Positions 57,650-64,000 of a DNA stretch of 64,000 nt are shown here, piece by piece. The notes beneath the pieces are model-generated. The model had not been told where the DNA came from. It made no database searches and saw only the letters and a program-made list of their open reading frames with translations. A program made the translations under genes and the position numbers. Source of the stretch: Dryococelus australis (lineage: Eukaryota; Arthropoda; Insecta; Phasmatodea; Phasmatidae); contig CM057002.1 of assembly GCA_029891345.1 (NCBI GenBank), forward strand, positions 66,358,590-66,422,589. The letters are read 5' to 3'. Each line of letters begins with the position of its first letter. Position 1 is the stretch's first letter.

Positions 57650-59990
57650 GTCCACTAACCGCTTGTTACAAATGGCGACACGTGAAACACTTCAGGAACA
57701 CAGGAAACTGAAATAAAGAGTCGGTCACTTTCATATGTTTAATATGTTTTTAGTGATTTCATATGTTAATGTTTTGTGGACGGGCGTCTGTTTTTTTTTG
57801 TGATAAGTTCCCACGACTATTTGTACTCCAAAACACTTGAGGACTGATCAACATTCTTGATTGGGTGATTTCAAGTGTCGCGCGTCCTAGGTGTCTGCCC
57901 TCCAATCATAGATGTTCAATATCGGGATAACTTAATTATGATTGGCTCAGTCAAGAAATAAACTCTATCTTCTCACAAAGACGCGTCGCCGATAAGAAAA
58001 GAGAGTTACAATTGTGCAGGTGGGATATTCAGAATATTGAAGCCTGTCTTATTTGCGTATAGATATTGTCGCGGGAAACAGGTGGACCTAGTTGTATTAT
58101 AATGGATAATCACATTCCTACGTTAAATCGGCCGTAGGATATTAACATCAGTGGATTTGTTTGACTTTACCGAAAATACCAGATATTTTTTTTAACAGAA
58201 TTTTAGTCAGCTCCCCTCAGATATTCCATTCACTTGAATCCTGTTACCCAAGAAGCCAGGCGAAATCTTGCAGCAGAAGTTTTTCTGACCGAAGGCTACA
58301 GTTAATAATTTGCCAATTTAATAATCCTGTGATTCTTAAATAGATGCCAGATATAAATTGCCATGGGGACATCGCGAAACACCACGATGGTAAGTTGTAT
58401 GAAAGATGCTTGCTATGGGGGTGAATGATTACCTGAACTATCTCGAGCACACGCCATTGCTACAATATGTCGTCACAGAATACCAAGCCTGAGATACAAA
58501 GAACGAACACAAAAAGCGAGCTGGATCGTCATCGTTGTGTCTTCCTGCCTTGTGCTTCTTCGCTGTGTTCGTCTGTGTTCGCCTTAATTTGTGTTCTGCT
58601 TGCTTTTATCTGCTTTTATCGTTTGCTAATTCATTCTGTAATTTGATTTTTTTTTGTTTTCTGTTTGTTATTTATCTGAGAAAATCCCTTGTGGGATTTA
58701 TTATATATTTCATTTATATATTCAAACTACAGCTACTCTCGGCAGGTTTTTTTCTATTTGTTCTTTTTGTCTCGGACGTGGTTTTCAGCGATATACTGAA
58801 GCAATGGCGTGTGTTCGACATATTTCAGTTAACAAGGGAACTAATTCAAAGCAGTCGCGAAAATCGTATGTTCTGTAACATTTTTGACAAACACATGAAA
58901 TAATCGTCGAAACACTGCAGATATTGGTACAGGATGTTAGAGATTAACTAGTCACAAAAATTAATATTTTTCTTTCAAGATAATAATTATAATAACTTTC
59001 ATTAACAAACAAACAAAAATATTCAGATTATATATTTATTTCGCCTCTTTTAATTGGGACTAGTATTACTATCCAAAATATGTCCGTGTGTAATATTGCT
59101 AATTCTACATTTTAAAAATAGGTATTATATAGAGATAAACATCAATGCGAATTGTACGTACATGCTTGTATAGCAAGTCGATTAAAATACCGAAGAGGCC
59201 GTCAGTGCGAGATTGTCCTCACAAGAAAGCCAATGTACTGGAGGAGACTTCAGACAAAAACACCAGGAACCAATATGGAACAGCGTGAAGATTTTTGCAA
59301 GAAAATCTGGCAGCGTCGGGGAGCAGCCACCTGTGTTTAATACTACGTTCTTTTGTATTATTATTTAGTAATTCGATACAAACATGGTGGAAATGAAGAC
59401 GAAACTTTCTTTCCCACATGGAAAGTTTATTTAATATTGTCTAAAACTTAAACAGTGAAAACAAATTCCCAATATGTCAAATGTTCCAGAAGTGGAAAAT
59501 ATTCAGTGACAAATGATAATAATAAATAACTTTCTAAATATTTCCATAAATATAATAATGGTAACACGTCTTGCTACTGGGTTATTTTTTCGCACACGTG
59601 CCTATGCTATTTGTATAGAGCTGGCCGAAATTTTCCTCTAATGTATTTGCTTTAGATGTGTTAAAATTGATTTTTACACAACGTAGCAACACAAATGTGC
59701 AGTTAAATTAAACATTGCCAAGTGATTTATTGTCGTTTAACTTTTCCTTACCACTTTATTTTAAGAACTCGTGACCGATGAACTGATTGCGCAAAGTTTT
59801 TACTAATCTTCGTGACTTTGCACTCAGAAATCTGATACAGATAAGAGCTAATCGTCGAAATCCCAGAGTATGCTACCCTGCATCCAATTTCAAGTTGCGA
59901 TAGTGAAGAGGGGAATGAACGACTTCGAGTTTCAGAACGAATTGAAGCCAGAGGTGACACTCTCACAGTCAGTGGATGAACAGCCTCAGA
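57650..59990. other. upstream region of the hexosaminidase gene, no other gene seen
   Basis: AT-rich. A 122-codon hydrophobic frame at 58535-58903 is T-rich and overlaps another open frame. I regard it as chance. No TATA is evident just upstream of the hexosaminidase ATG. A TCAGT word at 59968-59972 is 27 bases before it and could be the initiator, or the 5' UTR may be longer. Confidence 0.35.
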
Positions 59991-59994
59991 GAAG

Positions 59995-60183
59995 ATGGCA
60001 GTCTGTAGGAAGGTCATGCCATGTTGGTGGCTGTTGCTGCTCGCTGGTGTTCGTTTCGCCAGAGCTGTGGACACCTTCGGTCCCTTGGTGAAAGCCACGG
60101 AGGGGGAGGTATGGCCGCGGCCACACAGCCAGATCACGTACGACGCCTACATGCTCATCAATCCCTCTAACTTCACATTCTCG
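59995..60183 (+). CDS. hexosaminidase exon 1 (signal peptide)
   Basis: 63 codons from ATG 59995 to a TCG/GTAAGT donor, phase 0. I chose this ATG because the hydrophobic signal peptide starts immediately after it. Upstream ATGs at 59869 and 59917 open a different frame. Confidence 0.93.
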
Positions 60184-61159
60184 GTAAGTTCATAACGGCG
60201 TTCAAGTGTCGAATATTACTTTATTTTGCCGTTAGAATAAGAAGAAGAAGAAACATCATGGTTACCTGATTACGTAAGGCGAGTTTCTTTGCTGTGTCAG
60301 GTGAGCAACAAGACGTGCGGGATACTGGAGGAGGCTGTGAGGCGATACTCAGACTCCGTGTACAGATACGTGCCATCTCGTGGTGGCGACTTGCGCAAGA
60401 CGAATGTGGGACACCTCGACACCCTCAGTGTGCTTGTGACGTCATCCTGCGAGGAGTACCCCTACCTTGGGATGGACGAGGAGTGTGAGTACACAACTGT
60501 ACGCTCACTTCGATATACCCTTAAGGTACATGTGTAACTCTTATAGCTGCATTACAATTTCTATACTGTACACTACAGGCACTTGCCACGTACCGACAGG
60601 AGTGTCCAACCAACCCGAGGGCCGCCTTTTCACGTCATGTGACCCGCGGATGTAATATAAACACAATGCCAGGTATACAAAGAAAGATTAATTCCTTTCC
60701 CAATGTTTGGGATTTTCTGCAATTAGTATACTTAATGTAATTAAACATTGTGTTATATTAATAAAAAACTGGATCATACGTACAACAATTTTTTTTAATC
60801 TATGTATTTGCGTTTATTGTGAGTTTTACTGTTGCGACCCGCGGACAAGTCCACAAGAATGGTTGCGGTCCTTTGTATAGATACGGTTGCACACCACCGC
60901 TTTAGACGATCGTCGAGTGGATAATATCGCGTTTTGTCAGTTCAAGCCATACCAAAGCCGTTAGCAAGGTCTTTAGTTTCATCACCGCTCCACGTGCTGG
61001 CTGTAACGATATGAATGTCCCACACAGCCCGTTACACAGATTACTGAGATCCATTCCGACCCTGCCTGATGCGGGAATCGCGTACTTATTTACGTTACGG
61101 GGATTTATGAAGTTCAGAAGGTTTTTACTCGGGATCGGCGGTGGACCGTGATAATCTCG

Positions 61160-61217
<58 letters not shown>

Positions 61218-63324
61218 AATTTGTTTACAAAAATGGGCTTCGCCCTTGTGAAGGAAACACGTCTATCCAATTAGACATCAAATTTTAAGAGAACACAAAA
61301 CTATATTACTCAAAACGTCAAACGCCAGAAAATCTAGGGAACGTCAAAATCTCGAGAACATTCCAGAAATATGTGCTATGGAATTATAGTACCGCACCTA
61401 TGGCAACAAACCAAAACATGAGAACAGTACGGGACGGCGGATACTACACAAATGCAGATTTCTCGGCTTCCTTCTGCAGAGGTTACGTTCAACATGACAT
61501 GTTCAACACCAGCTGTCAGTTTGTCTCTCCACTTTGGTTTATGACAACTTTCTTATTAGAGACACGTTTAACCATTTTACAGGTAACTTCTGCAGTGTCT
61601 TCACAATAATAGTCTTCTTCAGAAATTTTAGCAACAACAAAGCGAGAAACCTTTTCAGCAATAGTACAAATTTACTTGTATAGAACCTAATTATATAGAA
61701 ATATAAAACTGGAACGTACAAAGTTAATGCCGAATATGCTTAAAAACGGTTACTTCCATTACAGTTTAAAATAATTTGCACATAAAAATTACAATAATCT
61801 TTCCACTGAAGTGATTCATTGAAATATTTTCCACAGCCTGATAGCTGTAAAATATTGGCGCTTAAATTATTATGAGCACCATCGCGCAGACTGCCAAGGA
61901 GATTTTAAGTAATTAATTGCTTCTTCTTCAGTTATCCAGACAAGATTCGTATTGCAGGGCACAATTTCAGCATATGCAATGAATCCTTTTAAAAATTGTA
62001 CCTTACGTGATCTTGCAGAAATAGATATAATTGGTTATATGACATCATAATGGAACTCACAAAAGTATATGCATTAACTAGGAAAAACTAGCATTAATTC
62101 ATGTGGTTCAGCTTACACCTGTAGACAATCGCATAGCTGTTATTTGTTTCGTAAATTTGAAAAATAATTCTAAATTATTATACAGAATGATTCACTAGGA
62201 GTTACCGCCACTCACAGGGCTTCTTCCTTGCATCACTTGTAGAAAATTATGACATATTCATGTTGGTCCTATTCCCAATATTTACGGAGTAATTGAAACA
62301 TTTTAAAATTGACGAATAAAATAATAAGCCTTCCAGAAGTAAATCCAGTGATGTATTAACATACCGTATTGTTTACAGTTGAACATCACAATCACGTATA
62401 ACAAGCTTACAAAAGATGTTCAAAAATGTTCCCGTCTACTTCCGTACACTTGGCCGCACGCTTATGGACCGCGCGTGTGGTTCTACGTAGCTGCACACAA
62501 CTGTCTGATTTCTGTAGCGGCATACATGATAACGCGCAAGTAGTTCCTCGTGTGTTTGTGCAGTCCTTCGGTAAACAATATCTTTTATCCATCCCCATAC
62601 GCTATAATCTGGGGTCTGGGCATTTCCAATTTGTCGAATTACTCTGTAAATATTGGGAATAGGAGCCACATTTATATGGCATATTTTGCATCAAATGATG
62701 CAAGGAACAAGACCTGTGAGTGGCGGTAGCTCCTCGTTAATCACTCTGTATAAAAGAAATATTGAACAAATTCCTAAGTGTTTAGTTGGCTCTCAATATC
62801 TCGATGTTAAGAACCGCCCAAATCTCTTCTCTCACGCTAAGAGTTTGGTGATTACAACATGTAACAAATTAATGTAGTCTTAGCAAAGACAAGAATTTGT
62901 TAAATGTCCTTAGTAACATTTTTAAACTAATTTGCTAGTGAAATTTAATAATAAATCGATGAAAAAATCAGACAATGATATCTTACATAAAATTAAATAA
63001 GTGCATATATGTTTCTGCTAATACACCAATAAGAGGCAGCCTAGCTGCAGCTCGTAATTTTACTTATAATATACCTTAAATTAAATTGTTTATTTTACTA
63101 TGAATAAAAAAGTTATGTTGTAAACTGTATTTGATATCTTACCTCGTAAGTAAGAAATTTATGGATATATTGTAACCCACAAAACTTTTATTGGAGTACT
63201 TTATTTTGCAGATGAACTAAAAATAAACAACGTAACAGCTGTTCTGACCAGCAAGACTGTGTGGGGAGCTCTGAGGGGTCTGGAGACCTTCTCACAACTG
63301 CTCTACATTGATCACAACAAGGAA
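59995..63324 (+). CDS. beta-N-acetylhexosaminidase, 5' part (three exons; continues past window)
   Basis: The enzyme removes terminal beta-linked N-acetylglucosamine or N-acetylgalactosamine from glycoconjugates and chitin oligomers, in lysosomes or outside the cell (GH20 family). The three exons give about 162 residues: a signal peptide of about 24 residues (MAVCRKVMPCWWLLLLAG, cut after a R-A-like site), then EVWPRPHSQITYDAYML, the GH20b N-terminal domain, including CGILEEAVRRYSD, and finally TVWGALRGLETFSQLL, the hallmark just before the TIM barrel. N-glycosylation sites include NFT, NKT and NVT. Joins are clean at each splice and in phase. The barrel with the catalytic Asp-Glu pair is not in the window. 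It resembles the HEXA/HEXB subunit type more than the insect FDL type, but I cannot settle the subfamily. Confidence 0.95.
60301..60484 (+). CDS. hexosaminidase exon 2
   Basis: The acceptor GCTGTGTCAG ends at 60300 after an intron of only 117 bases. The exon holds 61 codons plus one base and ends at the donor GTGAGT (60485). It encodes the first part of the GH20b domain, with a Cys pair (NKTCGIL, SSCEEYPYL) that probably forms a disulphide. Confidence 0.93.
61163..61213. repeat. (CT)n microsatellite in hexosaminidase intron 2
   Basis: A pure CT run of about 50 bases. Confidence 0.95.
62181..62750 (-). mobile_element. deleted Tc1/mariner-like element with about 120-bp inverted repeats
   Basis: The left end TACAGAATGATTCACTAGGA and the right end (other strand) TACAGAGTGATTAACGAGGA start long inverted repeats of about 120 bases. 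They include CTACCGCCACTCACAGG, TTCCTTGCATCA and TCCTATTCCCAATATTTAC. TA flanks both ends. The interior keeps only the end of a transposase gene. It sits in intron 2 of the hexosaminidase gene, antisense to it. Confidence 0.88.
62407..62670 (-). pseudogene. mariner-like transposase C-terminus
   Basis: On the minus strand VWGWIKDIVYRRTAQTHEELLAR is followed, after a frameshift, by LRRTTRAVHKRAAKCTEVDG and FEHLL. This corresponds to the end of DD-D mariner-like transposases common in insects (typical W-G-W-x-K...VY and ...C-x-E-x2-G-x2-F-E-H-L). The catalytic part is gone. Confidence 0.75.
62791..62850 (+). repeat. SINE 3' tail fragment
   Basis: GGCTCTCAATATCTCGATGT, TTAAGAACCGCCCAAATCTC: the last 60 bases of the main SINE family, immediately right of the mariner-like element. 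Confidence 0.65.
63212..63324 (+). CDS. hexosaminidase exon 3
   Basis: The acceptor TTATTTTGCAG ends at 63211 after a 2.7-kb intron. Joining to exon 2 completes a Tyr codon, and the exon encodes YELKINNVTAVLTSK and TVWGALRGLETFSQLLYIDH before the donor GAA/GTAAGT (63325), phase 0. Confidence 0.95.
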
Positions 63325-63329
63325 GTAAG

Positions 63330-64000
63330 TAGTTTTGACGTGACGCTGCATGGCTGTGTTTCTCAAATTCAAAAGACAACTCTGCCTTTAGAGTTCTCCA
63401 CTTTAACTCATTATTGTCTAGTCACCTGTCCTCGTTTCACTTAACACAGCACTAATTGATTGATTTTTTAAATATTTAAATAAGTAAATTCTAGCAAAAT
63501 ATTTTACAATTTTTCAAAATGTACGTATCCTTCTTTCAGATGCAACCAAATTCGTACTTTCCTGTCAGTTGTATGCGTGAGCGTGCGCGCGCGCGCTTCG
63601 TTTTAATGTTTAATATGCACAATATTCTAAAATCGCTAGCAATGCAGCAATGGACGCCACACTACTGGTGTTTTGTCTATTTCCGCTGTTTACACGTTTC
63701 ACCCACGAAGTAAGTCTCATGTCTCCTCATGCCATCAGAACGTTCAAAATCATGTCGAAATATTGTTTCACCAACCTGCTTTTCTTCAAACAACCGTATA
63801 ACGGTGGTGCAGTTCATCCTGAAATGGCGTATTAATGTGTACACGTGTCCCAGGAAAAATAACAAAATGTACAAGGATTTAAAAATTGCTCACTCGCTCA
63901 CATCATGTAAGTATCACCAGTTCAACTACATTTATCCTACACTCCAAACTCGTCTGTGTAATGAACCCTTAGTACAGTAAGTGGCGAATTTCGCGCAGAT
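63330..64000. other. hexosaminidase intron 3 (to window end)
   Basis: No further hexosaminidase exon is visible. The next one (expected to hold the FPRFxHRG-type motif) must lie beyond the window. A short (GC)n run lies near 63586-63596. Confidence 0.6.

Noticed and set aside
58535-58903. 122-codon hydrophobic frame resembling a membrane protein
   Set aside because: Hydrophobicity comes from T-rich DNA. Another frame is open in the same stretch, and there is no domain or splice signal.

Overview
This looks like a repeat-rich stretch of a large insect nuclear genome. It is AT-rich, has no prokaryotic gene layout, contains one clear spliced gene, and is otherwise dominated by decayed transposable elements. 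Fragments of tRNA-derived SINEs recur on both strands. Together with several Ty3/Gypsy lineages, a LINE fragment and many MITEs, they suggest a polyneopteran insect. The way the SINE body translates is familiar to me from spurious proteins in stick-insect assemblies, so a phasmid is my best guess, but that rests on memory and is not proven.

Layout. 0-3.8 kb: a 3 x 40 bp tandem repeat, two SINEs tail to tail, a second tRNA-like SINE head, another SINE, and G/C homopolymers. 3.9-9.2 kb: a plus-strand Ty3/Gypsy element (gag, protease, RT/RNase H, integrase, polypurine tract, probable 3' LTR), full of stops and frameshifts and lacking a recognisable 5' LTR. 9.2-17.1 kb: non-coding DNA with a SINE, three MITEs (12.3, 13.0 and 15.4 kb) and dispersed repeats that recur at 42-43 and 52 kb. 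17.1-18.0 kb: two unidentified exon-like segments, one on each strand. 18.3-26.9 kb: nested retroelement debris. This comprises an LTR-like segment, a LINE RT, a Gypsy RT fragment, and a minus-strand Gypsy whose RNase H and integrase are separated by a 1.32 kb LTR-like unit, followed by a hAT-type MITE with an intact 8-bp target duplication. 27-31.7 kb: AT-rich and mostly empty, with a possible gene 5' end at 30.5-31.7 kb. 31.7-33.0 kb: a second copy of the 1.3 kb LTR unit. 33-38 kb: mostly empty. 38-40.8 kb: minus-strand Gypsy gag-pol. 41-45 kb: non-coding DNA with a fold-back element and a tRNA-Leu-like gene. 45.3-48.1 kb: decaying C2HC zinc-finger coding units, the first behind a well-spaced TATA/initiator. 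50.7-52.9 kb: a 79-bp minisatellite and a MITE. 56.0-56.7 kb: a roughly 56-bp minisatellite. 57.5 kb: a SINE.

The only confidently functional gene is at the right end, at 59,995 and beyond: the first three coding exons of a secreted or lysosomal beta-N-acetylhexosaminidase on the plus strand. It has a signal peptide and canonical splice sites and continues past the window. Its second intron carries a (CT)n tract, a deleted Tc1/mariner-like element with about 120-bp inverted repeats, and a SINE tail.

The retroelement genes would have worked together as gag-pol units, but every copy seen here is broken. Apart from the hexosaminidase, the zinc-finger cluster is the part most worth following up. 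No CRISPR array, operon or rRNA gene is present.
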